Shown here piece after piece: positions 18,982-27,448 of a DNA stretch of 64,000 nt. The DNA lies in the NCBI GenBank assembly GCA_963739545.1, contig CAVUAT010000014.1:1523869-1587868 (forward strand), in the 5' to 3' direction. Source of the stretch: CAVUAT01 sp963739545 (GTDB taxonomy: Bacteria > Actinomycetota > Thermoleophilia > Solirubrobacterales > 70-9). A program made the position numbers and the translations under genes. Numbering within the stretch: position 1 is the first letter of the stretch; every line of letters begins with the position of its first letter. Below the pieces are notes generated by a model, which was not told the DNA's origin, searched no databases, and saw nothing but the letters and a program-made list of their open reading frames with translations.

Positions 18982-19204
18982 GACCCGCGACGAGGCAGAG
19001 AGTAGGCGCGACGAGCTCGCCCGCGAGCAGCCGGAAGTCACCTGGATCGCGGCAGAGTCCGACGGCGAGTGGAAGGTCGTGAAGATCGGGATGGCGCCTG
19101 CGAACCCGCCTTTTGGCACCGGTCTCGATGCACGGCCGGGACCCGACGCAGGCGACACGCGCCCCGCACCCGAAAAGCAAGTCAACCCAAACTGGGGGTT
19201 TTAG
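18980..19204 (+). CDS. Small conserved protein of unknown function
   Basis: A 74-residue protein with a charged N-terminal helix (TRDEAESRRDELAREQPEV), then TWIAAESDGEWKVVKIGM and a proline-rich tail ending NPNWGF. The start ATG shares two bases with the opposite-strand fxsA ATG. TATCCT lies six bases before the ATG, the spacing expected for a -10 element of a leaderless transcript, and there is no Shine-Dalgarno. Four bases separate it from the SufT-like gene downstream. Confidence 0.6.
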   Translation: MTRDEAESRRDELAREQPEVTWIAAESDGEWKVVKIGMAPANPPFGTGLDARPGPDAGDTRPAPEKQVNPNWGF

Positions 19205-19208
19205 AGCG

Positions 19209-19505
19209 ATGCCAACCGAAGAACAGGTCTACGAGGCGCTCGAGGAGGTCATCGACCCGGAGTTGGGTCTCGACTTCGTCTCCCTCGGTCTCGTCTACGA
19301 CGTCGAGCTCGAGAGCGAGGAGGTCTTCGTCACGTTCACGCTGACGACCCCCGCCTGCCCGATCGGCCCCCAGGTCTCCGAGCAGATGCGCGAGTTCGTC
19401 GGCGATCTCGACGGGGTGGCGAAGGTGCACCCGAAGATGGTCTTCGACCCGCCGTGGTCCCCGGACATGATGTCCGAGGACGCCAAGTTCGCGCTCGGGT
19501 ACTAA
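19209..19505 (+). CDS. MIP18/DUF59 family Fe-S assembly protein (SufT-like)
   Basis: A 98-residue single-domain protein with the DUF59 signature VIDPELGLDFVSLGLVYDV and the conserved Cys in TTPACPIG. SufT and other MIP18 proteins help mature Fe-S proteins. PaaD-type members are similar, but no phenylacetate genes lie nearby. It is encoded 16 kb or more from either SUF block. It probably forms a two-gene operon with the small protein upstream. Confidence 0.85.
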   Translation: MPTEEQVYEALEEVIDPELGLDFVSLGLVYDVELESEEVFVTFTLTTPACPIGPQVSEQMREFVGDLDGVAKVHPKMVFDPPWSPDMMSEDAKFALGY

Positions 19506-19592
19506 ACCTAGGCAGAGCACCCGGGCTGCGATTAGTTTCCGTCTCCTCGCGAGTTTCACCACCAAACGCAAACGCCAGGAGTGGAGGAGATC

Positions 19593-20207
19593 ATGGGCAA
19601 GACCAAGCTTTCGATGTCGATCAGCCTCGACGGATACGTCGCGGGGCCCGGCCAGGATGAGGACGACCCGCTCGGCAGGGGCGGGGAGGACCTGCACGAA
19701 TGGCACTTCGGCCCCAAGGCGGAACATCCGGCTAACAAGCGGGTGAGCGAGGAGATCTTGGCGGGCATGGGCGCGACGATCATGGGCCGCAACATGTTCG
19801 GCCCGGTCCGCGGCGAGTGGGGGGACTCCGAGTGGGCCGGCTGGTGGGGAGAGGAGCCTCCGTACCACTGCCCCGTGTACGTCCTCACGCACCACGAGCG
19901 CGAGCCGGTCGAGATGAAGGGTGGAACGACCTTCCATTTCGTCACGGGCGGCGTCGAGGCGGCCCACGAGGAGGCGAAGGCGGTCGCCGGAGACAAGGAC
20001 ATCTCGATCGCCGGGGGAGCCAGCTGCGCGCGCCAATACCTGGCCGCCGGGCTGATCGATGAGATCGACCTCCAGTTCGCTCCGCTGATCCTCGGGGACG
20101 GAGAGCGGCTCTTCGAGGGCTTCGAACCCGGTCAGCTGAAGCTGGAAGTCACCCGGGTCCTCGAGGCACCCGGGGCGACGCACATCTCCTACAGCGTTGG
20201 TCGCTAG
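19593..20207 (+). CDS. Dihydrofolate reductase / RibD C-terminal-like oxidoreductase
   Basis: A 204-residue protein from ATG 19593 with GGAGGAGA just upstream. It shows the RibD_C/DHFR-like fold: LSMSISLDGYVAGP at the start, IMGRNMFG in the middle, PVYVLTHHERE, ISIAGGASCARQYLAAGLIDEIDL as the NADPH-binding stretch, and LGDGERLFEG. Members reduce pterin or related heterocycles, though many have no assigned substrate. The stop shares a CTAG with that of the convergent transporter gene. Confidence 0.8.
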   Translation: MGKTKLSMSISLDGYVAGPGQDEDDPLGRGGEDLHEWHFGPKAEHPANKRVSEEILAGMGATIMGRNMFGPVRGEWGDSEWAGWWGEEPPYHCPVYVLTHHEREPVEMKGGTTFHFVTGGVEAAHEEAKAVAGDKDISIAGGASCARQYLAAGLIDEIDLQFAPLILGDGERLFEGFEPGQLKLEVTRVLEAPGATHISYSVGR

Positions 20208-21076
20208 GCGAGCTCTTCCTCGAGCGCCAGGGGTGGAGGCGTCAGCGCCGCCGCCCCGATCACCAGGGCGAAGGCGAGAATCCGGATAGCGAGGCCGAGC
20301 GTGTCCTCGGGCATCGGCTCGGCGAAGACGATCGGGCCGGCGGCGATCGTGAGCGCGTTGGCTGCGACGCTCGTCACCGCGATCACGGGCACCACGGGGC
20401 CCATCTGCAGGCTTCGGGCCGAGACCAGCAGGCCGGCCAGCGACAGGACCAGGATCAGGAGCGCCATCGGGCTGAGCAGGATCGTGAGGACGCTGTCGTC
20501 GCCGAGGGCGTCGCTGAGGGCCTTGATCGTGGTGTCGGAGGCCGCCCACAGCAGGCCTGCTGAGGCGCCGAACAGCACACCCGCCCTGCGGGTGCCTCTC
20601 GCGCCGACCGCCACGCCCACCCCGGCGGCGATGACGATGCCGACGAAGATGGCGAGCGTGGCGCCGTCATAGCCCGAGTGGGCCTGGTCCGCGCCGCCGT
20701 CGAGCGTCGCGGCGAGGAAGGCGAGCCCCGCCGCGGCAAGCGCGACGCCGATCCACTCCCGCCGCGTCACCTCGTGGGCGAAGAAGCGGTCGGCGACGAC
20801 CGTCAGCAGGACGAGCCCGCCGGCGATCGTCGCCTGCACCAGGGAGATCGGCGCGAGGGCGAGGGCGCCGACGTGAAAGAACCACCCGGTCAGCGCGATC
20901 CCAACGCCCAGGCTGTAGGCGGGCACGCGAAAGAGCACGAACGTGCTCCAGACCGGCCTGCGCCAGTCGACATCGGGGCTTTCGACCGCCCCGCGGTGCT
21001 TGTAGAGGAAGCCGACGATGGACGCCAGCGCCGTGGCGACCGAGAGCAGCAGGCCTATCTGGACGCCCACGGACAT
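20204..21076 (-). CDS. DMT/EamA-type membrane transporter
   Basis: A 290-residue protein with nine to ten hydrophobic spans and a two-fold EamA repeat (halves about 1-140 and 150-290). A polar loop (KHRGAVESPDVDWRRP) follows the first helix. It resembles the NIPA/DMT group of drug and metabolite transporters, but the substrate is unknown. It is a single gene on the minus strand whose ATG is 32 bases from the WS/DGAT stop. Confidence 0.75.
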   Translation of the reverse strand: MSVGVQIGLLLSVATALASIVGFLYKHRGAVESPDVDWRRPVWSTFVLFRVPAYSLGVGIALTGWFFHVGALALAPISLVQATIAGGLVLLTVVADRFFAHEVTRREWIGVALAAAGLAFLAATLDGGADQAHSGYDGATLAIFVGIVIAAGVGVAVGARGTRRAGVLFGASAGLLWAASDTTIKALSDALGDDSVLTILLSPMALLILVLSLAGLLVSARSLQMGPVVPVIAVTSVAANALTIAAGPIVFAEPMPEDTLGLAIRILAFALVIGAAALTPPPLALEEELA

Positions 21077-21108
21077 CGGTCAGCGAGGCTAGCGGTGCCG
21101 CGCGGGGG

Positions 21109-22551
21109 CTAGCCGGGGATGTCGGCGCCTGCGGCGAGATCCGCCTGGGCGCGGGCCTCGACCGCGATCGCGGCCTCGAGCAGCTCGGCCAGCGAGCGGT
21201 TCAACCCCTCGGCGATCTGCTCGACGTCCTCCATCGAGTCATAGTCGGCGAGCAGGCCAAAGTTCGTCGTGCCGTTGTAGCTCATGATCGCGATGGCGAG
21301 CGCGTGGTGCTCGGGCAGGAACGCGACCGGGAAGACGTCCTGGAGCTCGCGGCCGAGCAAATAGAGCGGGATCTGCGGCCCGGGCACGTTGGTCACGATC
21401 AGGTTGAACAGGGTCGTCGAGAAGTTGATCCGAGCGGCCTGCGCGAGCAGCGTCGGCGGGGCGAAGTCGTTGAAGCGCGAGATCACCTCGGCGCCGAGCG
21501 CCTGCTTGGAGTCCTTCAGGTCGTCCATCGAGGCGCGCACGATCCCGAGCCTCTTGACTGGGTCCTCGACGTACACGGGAAGCGGCCCGCGCATCGCGGC
21601 GATCTTGTTTCCGAGCTGCCCGTGCTCGTCCTCGGCTCGGATCGAGACCGGGACGAGCGCGCGGAGCTCGAGCCCCTCGGTCCGTAGGCCGCGCCCCTGA
21701 AGCCAGCTGCGCAGTGCGCCGCTGACGACCGTCAGCACGACGTCGTTGACCGTGCCGCCGAGAGTGTTCTTGATCCGCTTGAAGTCCTCGAGGCTCGCCC
21801 GGGTCCACGCGAAACGCCGGTGCGAGCCGATGTCGACGTTCAGCGGCACGTCCGGCGCGGGGTTGGTGAAGTTCCACGCGACCTCACCGAGCGCCTCGAC
21901 CGAGTCGGTCACCTTGCGGGCGCTCGAGCGCGGATGCGACGCCGCCCTCAGCACCCGGCGGGTCAGCTTGATGGGCGCCTCGGCCACCTCGGCGATTCCC
22001 ATCGCTGCCATCTCTGCGGGCGAAGGAGTCGGCTTTGCGACCCAGGCCGATTCGGGCTCGACGCGCTCGGGCACCGGCTTGACGTCGAACAGGACGGTCG
22101 CGATGTCGACTCCCGCGACACCGTCGACGAGGGCGTGGTGCGTCTTGTTGACGAGCGCGAAGCGGTTGCGCTCGAGGCCCTGTACGAGCCAGAGCTCCCA
22201 GAGCGGCTTCGAGCGGTCGAGCGCCTGCGAGAACACCCGCCCCGCGATGTTCTTCAGCTGCTCCTCGGACCCAGGCGCCGGAAGCGCGGAGTGGCGCACG
22301 TGGTAGGCGAGGTTGAAGTTGGGGTCGTCGATCCAAAACGGTCTTCCCGTCTGCACCGGCGGGAACGCCAGCTTCTGGCGGAATCGCGGTACGAGGTGCA
22401 GGCGGCTGCGCACGTGGTCGAGGAAGTCGTCGTAGCTCGGCGGCGGGCCCTCGAAGATCAGGACGGCGCCGACGTGCATGTGGCTGTCGGAGCTCTCGTT
22501 CGTCAGAAACGAGGCGTCGATCGACGTCAGTCTGTCGAGATGGGTCTGCAT
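21109..22551 (-). CDS. Wax ester synthase / diacylglycerol acyltransferase (WS/DGAT)
   Basis: A 480-residue acyltransferase starting at ATG 22551 (RLTSIDASFLTNES). The catalytic HHxxxDG motif reads HHALVDG near 138-144. The family's second half is also clear: GTVNDVVLTVVSGALRSWL, PVSIRAEDE, LGNKIAAM and VTNVPGPQIPLYLLG. It joins acyl-CoA to diacylglycerol or long-chain alcohols to make storage neutral lipids, a trait of many actinobacteria. The frame runs 110 codons further upstream through Arg-rich non-family sequence, which was excluded. Confidence 0.92.
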   Translation of the reverse strand: MQTHLDRLTSIDASFLTNESSDSHMHVGAVLIFEGPPPSYDDFLDHVRSRLHLVPRFRQKLAFPPVQTGRPFWIDDPNFNLAYHVRHSALPAPGSEEQLKNIAGRVFSQALDRSKPLWELWLVQGLERNRFALVNKTHHALVDGVAGVDIATVLFDVKPVPERVEPESAWVAKPTPSPAEMAAMGIAEVAEAPIKLTRRVLRAASHPRSSARKVTDSVEALGEVAWNFTNPAPDVPLNVDIGSHRRFAWTRASLEDFKRIKNTLGGTVNDVVLTVVSGALRSWLQGRGLRTEGLELRALVPVSIRAEDEHGQLGNKIAAMRGPLPVYVEDPVKRLGIVRASMDDLKDSKQALGAEVISRFNDFAPPTLLAQAARINFSTTLFNLIVTNVPGPQIPLYLLGRELQDVFPVAFLPEHHALAIAIMSYNGTTNFGLLADYDSMEDVEQIAEGLNRSLAELLEAAIAVEARAQADLAAGADIPG

Positions 22552-22634
22552 CGGATCGCAAACCCTATCCGCGCCGGACCGCGCCCACAACGCCGAAGCA
22601 TGCCGGTGGGCAGGCGAGGCGAGCCGGGTACCCT

Positions 22635-23651
22635 GTGGACCACGTGTCCCCCCGTTCAGCGACAGAGAAAACCGGGCCCACGAAGGTCCTGCTGGCAGCG
22701 CCTCGCGGCTACTGCGCAGGCGTCGATCGCGCCGTGCAGACGGTGGAGCACGCCCTCGACATCCACGGCGCGCCGATCTACGTCCGTAAGGAGATCGTGC
22801 ACAACAAGCACGTCGTCGATCAGCTGACCAAGCGCGGTGCGATCTTCGTCGAGGAGGAGACGGAGGTGCCTGAGGGCGCAATGGTCGTCTTCTCCGCCCA
22901 TGGCGTCGCCCCGAGCGTGCACGCCAACGCGAAGGCCAGGCAGCTGCGCACGATCGACGCGACCTGCCCCCTCGTCACCAAGGTCCACGTCGAGGCGCGC
23001 AAGTTCGCCGCCGAGGGCTACACGATCGTCCTGGTCGGCCACGACGGCCACGAGGAGGTCGAGGGGACGACGGGCGAGGCGCCTGACAACATCGTCCTGG
23101 TCGAGACCGAAGCCGACGTCGAGACCCTCGAGGTCGACGACCCCGACCGCGTCGCCTACATCACCCAGACGACCCTGTCGGTCGACGAGACGACGTCGAT
23201 CATCGACGCGCTGAAGCGCAAGTTCCCGAACATGACCGGCCCGAAGACCGACGACATCTGTTACGCGACCACGAATCGCCAGCAGGCCGTCAAGCAGCTC
23301 GCCCGCGAATGCGACCTGATCCTTGTCATCGGCTCGACCAACTCTTCGAACTCGGTTCGCCTCGTCGAGGTCGCGCGTGAGCACGGCGCCGCCTCCCACC
23401 TGATCGACTTCGCCCGCGAAGTCCAGGAGGAGTGGCTCGAGGGAGTCGAGACCGTCGGCATCACCTCCGGCGCGAGCGCACCCGAGGAGCTCGTCGAGGA
23501 GCTCGTCGAGTTCTTCCGCGAGCGAGGCGCAGACGACATCGGGGAGCTGAAGACCGTCGAGGAGGACGTGCGTTTCATGCTGCCGACGAAGATCCGCCGC
23601 GAGCTCGCCGAGCAGGCGGGCACGGGCACCGCTCTCCCGGTCGTCGGCTAG
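22635..23651 (+). CDS. ispH: 4-hydroxy-3-methylbut-2-enyl diphosphate reductase
   Basis: A 338-residue enzyme, the last step of the MEP isoprenoid pathway, making IPP and DMAPP from HMBPP. The three [4Fe-4S] ligands are C27 (GYCAG), C111 (ATCPLV) and C209 (DICYATTNRQ). The catalytic Glu lies in the TQTTLSVDET region and substrate-binding His residues in EIVHNKHV and FSAHGVAP. The start is GTG 22635, with GTG 22644 as an alternative. The 3' end overlaps the convergent FTR1 gene by 77 bases. Confidence 0.95.
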   Translation: MDHVSPRSATEKTGPTKVLLAAPRGYCAGVDRAVQTVEHALDIHGAPIYVRKEIVHNKHVVDQLTKRGAIFVEEETEVPEGAMVVFSAHGVAPSVHANAKARQLRTIDATCPLVTKVHVEARKFAAEGYTIVLVGHDGHEEVEGTTGEAPDNIVLVETEADVETLEVDDPDRVAYITQTTLSVDETTSIIDALKRKFPNMTGPKTDDICYATTNRQQAVKQLARECDLILVIGSTNSSNSVRLVEVAREHGAASHLIDFAREVQEEWLEGVETVGITSGASAPEELVEELVEFFRERGADDIGELKTVEEDVRFMLPTKIRRELAEQAGTGTALPVVG

Positions 23652-26184
23652 CTCCTAGTCGCGCGCGCGTTCGCGGCGCGGCTCGAGTCGCTGCGGGGTC
23701 TTGCGTGCGGTCGATCTCCTTCGCGGGAGAGTCGCCGTTGGAGTGCCCGTTCACGTTCGCGTTCCCGTTCCCGTTGACGCGCGTTGCGGCGGGAGCCTCT
23801 TCGTCGGCGTGGAACTGCTCCTCGGCCTCGGCGATCGCCTTGCGCACGTTGCGCTTGCGGACCCACTCGGCCGCGAAGTAGCTGCCGATCACGAAGGCGA
23901 AGGCTGCGATCTGAGCTCCGATCGTCTCCCAGGTCGGGAAGATCCCGAGCCAGGTCCCCATCCACAGGGGCACGTCGATGTCGATCGGGGTGATCGAGAT
24001 CCAACCGACGCCCTGGAGCGTGCGCATCGTGTTGCCGACCATCACCACGAGGACGAGCGAGATCAGCACTCCGGTGACGATCAGCATCTTCTTGTAGGGC
24101 AGCCGCTGCTCGAGCTTGAACGTGACGGCGCCGACGGCGGCCACGCCCACCAACCCGAGTCCCACGCCGGCGAGCACGATGCCCGTGCCGGCCTCGAGTT
24201 GGAGCGCCTGCAGGAAGAGCACTGTCTCGAAGCCCTCGCGGAAGACGCTGGTGAAGCCGAGCATGTAAAGCCCGAAGACCGTGGCCCCGGCGGCGACACC
24301 TCCGGCGGCCGCACCCGCGAGCGCTTTGCTTCGCTTGCGGTGGCTCGAGATCCACTCGGTCCAGTAGACCTTGTGGAAGAACCAGTTGAGGACCAGCAAG
24401 AGGATCGCGATCGCGACCAGGCCCACCACCGCCTCGAGCTTCTCGCCGTACTGCGCGAGCTGATCGAGGAGAAGCACGGCGATCGCGAAAAGGAGGGCGC
24501 TGGCAGGCAGGCCCAGCATCGCTCCGCGCAGAATCGGCTGTCGCAGCCGGCGGTTGCCTCCCACCATGCTGGCGGTGATGGCAGCGATGATCAGGATCGC
24601 CTCGAGGCCCTCGCGGAAGACGATCAGGGCGGCGTTGGTGATCACCGTGATCCCGCTCGCGCCTTCCCCGGTCGTTCCCTTGGCCCGGTCAAGGGCCTCG
24701 TCCAAAGCGAGGCGCGTGTCGCGCACGTCGCGGGCAGAACCGTCGTCTGCGATCAGCTCGGCGAGCCCCTGCTTGCCCTCGGCGCCGTACCAGACGTAGC
24801 CCTCGACCTCCGCCGTCAGCTGGGGGTCGAGGCCGCGCAGCAGCCGCTCGGGGCCGAACTCGAAGAACGCGTACGCGCTGAGCCGAGCGCCTTCGGCCTG
24901 CTCGCGCTCGCCGGCGTTGATGGCGGCTTCCATCTGGTCGAGGCTGATCTCGATCAGGTCGAAGTCGGCCTCGGCGTTGGATTCCTTCAGCTCGTCGGGG
25001 AGGATCGAGTCCAGAGTCTCGCTCGCTTCGTCGTAGGCATCGTCCATCTCGTCCTGGGACGCGACCGCCGTTCCCTCCCCGGCTTCGACGGAGATCGTTT
25101 CGAGCTCGGCCAGCGCGGCCTCGACGGTCGCGGCGCCCTCGGGCTCGCGCTCGGCCAGAAGCCCCTCGAGATCGGTGAAGGCCGACTGCGCCCCCTCGCT
25201 GAAGGCGATGGCCTCCTGGATCTCGAAGTCGAGGGTGACCTCGCCATCCTCGGTCCCGCGGTCGTACTCGATCGGAATCAGGTCGAGGAAGCGAATCAGC
25301 TGCTGGGCGCGCCGAACCTGCTCGTCGGGGGTCAGCGGAGCGGCGGTGAAGCCGTCGACGTCGGAGAGCACCAGGTCGCGAGCGGCGGTGAATGCGTCAA
25401 CGTCGCCGCGCGCGGCCGCGGCCTGCATCTGCGCGAAGTCGCGGTCGGTCTTGGCCCGTGCCTCAGGGCCGCGCAGCTCCTCGTACTCGGTCGCGAGCAT
25501 CGGCCAGTAGCCGGCCGCGATTGCGGCATTCTCGGCGAAGGCGGGCTTGAAGCCTCGTTCGGAAGCCCGGGCGGCGTCGTCGAGGTAGGTGATCAGCCGC
25601 GCCTGGTAGGCGTCGAGCAGGTCCTTGCGCACACTGGTCACGGCCTCCTCGGGCGTGGTCTCACCCGCCTCGAGCTCGTTCAGCGCGGTCGTCGCATCCA
25701 CGCCGGGGCGCGTGAACCGGGTCGCTTGGCGGAAGTCGCGGATCAGCAGCCAGCCACGGGCACGCTCGATCTCGCCGGCGCGGGTGGCCTCGACGGCCAC
25801 TGCGAACGCGCCTCGGCGGATTGCCGCGAGCGCGCGGCCGCGGGCGGCGGCGAGCGCCACCTCGTTCCCCGATGCGGCCGCGGTGCTGGCGGCGGCCACC
25901 GCGGATCGAAGGTCGCGCAGGGAGCCCGGGGAGGAGGTCGCGAGCTCGCGCTCGAGCCGCCCGGTGATCGCACCCTCGGCCGCCTCGACCCGCTCGGCGG
26001 CGCGCGCACCCCCGTCGAGCAGCAGGTCGGTCTGCGCCTCGAACAGCCCTGCGCGAACCTCTTCGGCCTGCGCCCAGGGTGCGTCGGCGGAAGCGGGCGC
26101 CGCGCCCGATCCGGCGGCCAGCCCCGCGAGAGCGAGGACGAACGCCCCCCTTGCGAGGCTCCGGCGGATCGAGCGCGGCGTCAA
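23575..26184 (-). CDS. FTR1-family iron permease with large N-terminal extracytoplasmic domain
   Basis: An 869-residue protein. A signal peptide (residues 1-34) precedes ~480 residues of helical, acidic extracytoplasmic sequence, then a seven-helix FTR1 permease. The iron-transport motifs REGLEA (~524) and REGFET (~648) are both intact. A Asn/Gly-rich linker leads to a basic tail, the last ~25 residues of which are antisense to ispH. Canonical EfeU has only the permease. Here the N-terminal domain may do work done elsewhere by separate periplasmic proteins. It follows the EfeO-like gene by 12 bases. Confidence 0.85.
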   Translation of the reverse strand: MTPRSIRRSLARGAFVLALAGLAAGSGAAPASADAPWAQAEEVRAGLFEAQTDLLLDGGARAAERVEAAEGAITGRLERELATSSPGSLRDLRSAVAAASTAAASGNEVALAAARGRALAAIRRGAFAVAVEATRAGEIERARGWLLIRDFRQATRFTRPGVDATTALNELEAGETTPEEAVTSVRKDLLDAYQARLITYLDDAARASERGFKPAFAENAAIAAGYWPMLATEYEELRGPEARAKTDRDFAQMQAAAARGDVDAFTAARDLVLSDVDGFTAAPLTPDEQVRRAQQLIRFLDLIPIEYDRGTEDGEVTLDFEIQEAIAFSEGAQSAFTDLEGLLAEREPEGAATVEAALAELETISVEAGEGTAVASQDEMDDAYDEASETLDSILPDELKESNAEADFDLIEISLDQMEAAINAGEREQAEGARLSAYAFFEFGPERLLRGLDPQLTAEVEGYVWYGAEGKQGLAELIADDGSARDVRDTRLALDEALDRAKGTTGEGASGITVITNAALIVFREGLEAILIIAAITASMVGGNRRLRQPILRGAMLGLPASALLFAIAVLLLDQLAQYGEKLEAVVGLVAIAILLLVLNWFFHKVYWTEWISSHRKRSKALAGAAAGGVAAGATVFGLYMLGFTSVFREGFETVLFLQALQLEAGTGIVLAGVGLGLVGVAAVGAVTFKLEQRLPYKKMLIVTGVLISLVLVVMVGNTMRTLQGVGWISITPIDIDVPLWMGTWLGIFPTWETIGAQIAAFAFVIGSYFAAEWVRKRNVRKAIAEAEEQFHADEEAPAATRVNGNGNANVNGHSNGDSPAKEIDRTQDPAATRAAPRTRARLGASRRPGERCPCPPARRARGGSSSAA

Positions 26185-26196
26185 TTCATCTGCTCC

Positions 26197-27312
26197 CTAT
26201 GCCTCCTGCAGCTCGATGCCGAGCTGCTGGGCGGCCTGGGTGATCTGGCCGGCGATCGCCTCAGCCTGGCGCTGGGCCTCGACGCCGAGTGTGTCGGCCT
26301 CCTGGGCCGTGTACTTCCTGCCGTCGACCTCGCGGTCGCGCAGGTCCTCGACGTACGCGAGCAGCTCTCGGAGCTGCTTGCGGGTCTGCTCGGCCTGCTG
26401 CGGGTTCTCGGCCGCGATCTGCGGCTCTATCTGGTCGTAGGTGAGGACCAGGCCGCTGAGGATGTCGGCGATGTCCTGCAGTCGCGACGCGGCAACGAAG
26501 GACTGCTCGGTCGCCGCAGCGCCGGCGACGAAGCGCGAGTTCTTCCATGCCTCGAAGTACTCGCTCATCGTCGGCGTCATCACGGTTAGCGCCGTGAACG
26601 CGTCGGACGGCGTCGGCTCGAACTCCTGCGCGTCGGCATCAAGCGACTGGGCCTGAGCCTCGAACTCCTTCGTCGCGGCGGAGAAGATATCGGCGTCGGG
26701 GAGCCCTTCGCCGAACTCCACCTGGCCGTCGCCGTCGATATCGCCCTTGACTCCCTTTGCGAGGAAGTCCGGGTTGGTCCCGTAGAGCGACGTCTCGGTG
26801 ACGAAGAAGAGGTTGCCGGGCTGCTCAAGCGTTTCGCCGTTCGGCAATTCGAGGCTGAACGAGACCGCGTTCTCGGGATCGGAGGCGTCGGCGCCAGCGT
26901 CGATGTCGACGTCGTACTGGGCCAGGCGCGGCACGCCGGCGACGATGCCCTCCATCTCCTCGTATGACGGATTGGCTTCGACGAAGGTGGCCTTGGCGTC
27001 CTCGAGGATGCGCTGCACCTCCGCCCGGTTCTCGGCCAGCAGGGCGTCGTAGTCGAAGTTCGCCGCCTCGGCCAGCGCGTAGTACTCGTCGCCGAGCTCA
27101 CGGAGCTCGGTCGTGTGCTCTGCCAGCGTGGCGGAGTGGTCGGTGAGGTAGTCCTTGATCGCGCTCAGGTCCTGTGCGTTGGTGTCAGCGGCGGTGGTCG
27201 TGTCGCCCTCGTCGTCGTTGCCGCAACCGGCGGCCGCGATCGCGAGCGCCGCGAGCGGCGCCGCCACCAGCCCAGTGCGAAGCCTCCGGGTGCGGATGCT
27301 GTCGTGGTCCAT
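26197..27312 (-). CDS. EfeO/imelysin-like iron-uptake lipoprotein
   Basis: A 371-residue protein from ATG 27312 with GGAGG six bases upstream. The signal peptide ends in a lipobox (LAIAAAGC). The mature part is a helical, acidic imelysin/EfeO-type M75-like domain (HSATLAEHTTELRELGDEYYALAEAA, later ILSGLVLTYDQIEPQIAAENPQQ). EfeO proteins deliver iron to EfeU-type permeases, and the next gene is such a permease. The GxHxxE metal site of M75 proteins was not located. No EfeB (DyP peroxidase) is encoded nearby. Confidence 0.75.
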   Translation of the reverse strand: MDHDSIRTRRLRTGLVAAPLAALAIAAAGCGNDDEGDTTTAADTNAQDLSAIKDYLTDHSATLAEHTTELRELGDEYYALAEAANFDYDALLAENRAEVQRILEDAKATFVEANPSYEEMEGIVAGVPRLAQYDVDIDAGADASDPENAVSFSLELPNGETLEQPGNLFFVTETSLYGTNPDFLAKGVKGDIDGDGQVEFGEGLPDADIFSAATKEFEAQAQSLDADAQEFEPTPSDAFTALTVMTPTMSEYFEAWKNSRFVAGAAATEQSFVAASRLQDIADILSGLVLTYDQIEPQIAAENPQQAEQTRKQLRELLAYVEDLRDREVDGRKYTAQEADTLGVEAQRQAEAIAGQITQAAQQLGIELQEA

Positions 27313-27351
27313 CAATCGCCTCCGTTTGTAGCCTAAGCCTTCTGTTTCGGC

Positions 27352-27374
27352 CGCCCTAATTAGGCGACCCTAAT
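27352..27374. promoter_or_regulatory. Candidate iron-responsive operator (DtxR/IdeR-like)
   Basis: On the plus strand CCTAATTAGG (27355-27364) is a perfect 10-bp palindrome. A second CCCTAA lies eight bases after the first CCCTAA. On the minus strand this reads TTAGGGTCGCCTAA and continues TTAGGG, built from the TTAGG/CCTAA half-sites of the IdeR/DtxR box. It lies 40-60 bases upstream of the iron-uptake lipoprotein ATG. Spacing differs from the 19-bp IdeR consensus, so this is a suggestion. Confidence 0.4.
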
Positions 27375-27448
27375 GAACAGAAGCCGGGAGGCTACATCAA
27401 AATCCGACCTTGCCAATCGGAATGGCGTTTCGTCGCGAAGCCTTCCGG

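Noticed and set aside
23701..26589. 962-codon plus-strand frame opposite the iron permease
   Set aside because: No domain pattern, and it crosses two real gene boundaries on the other strand.
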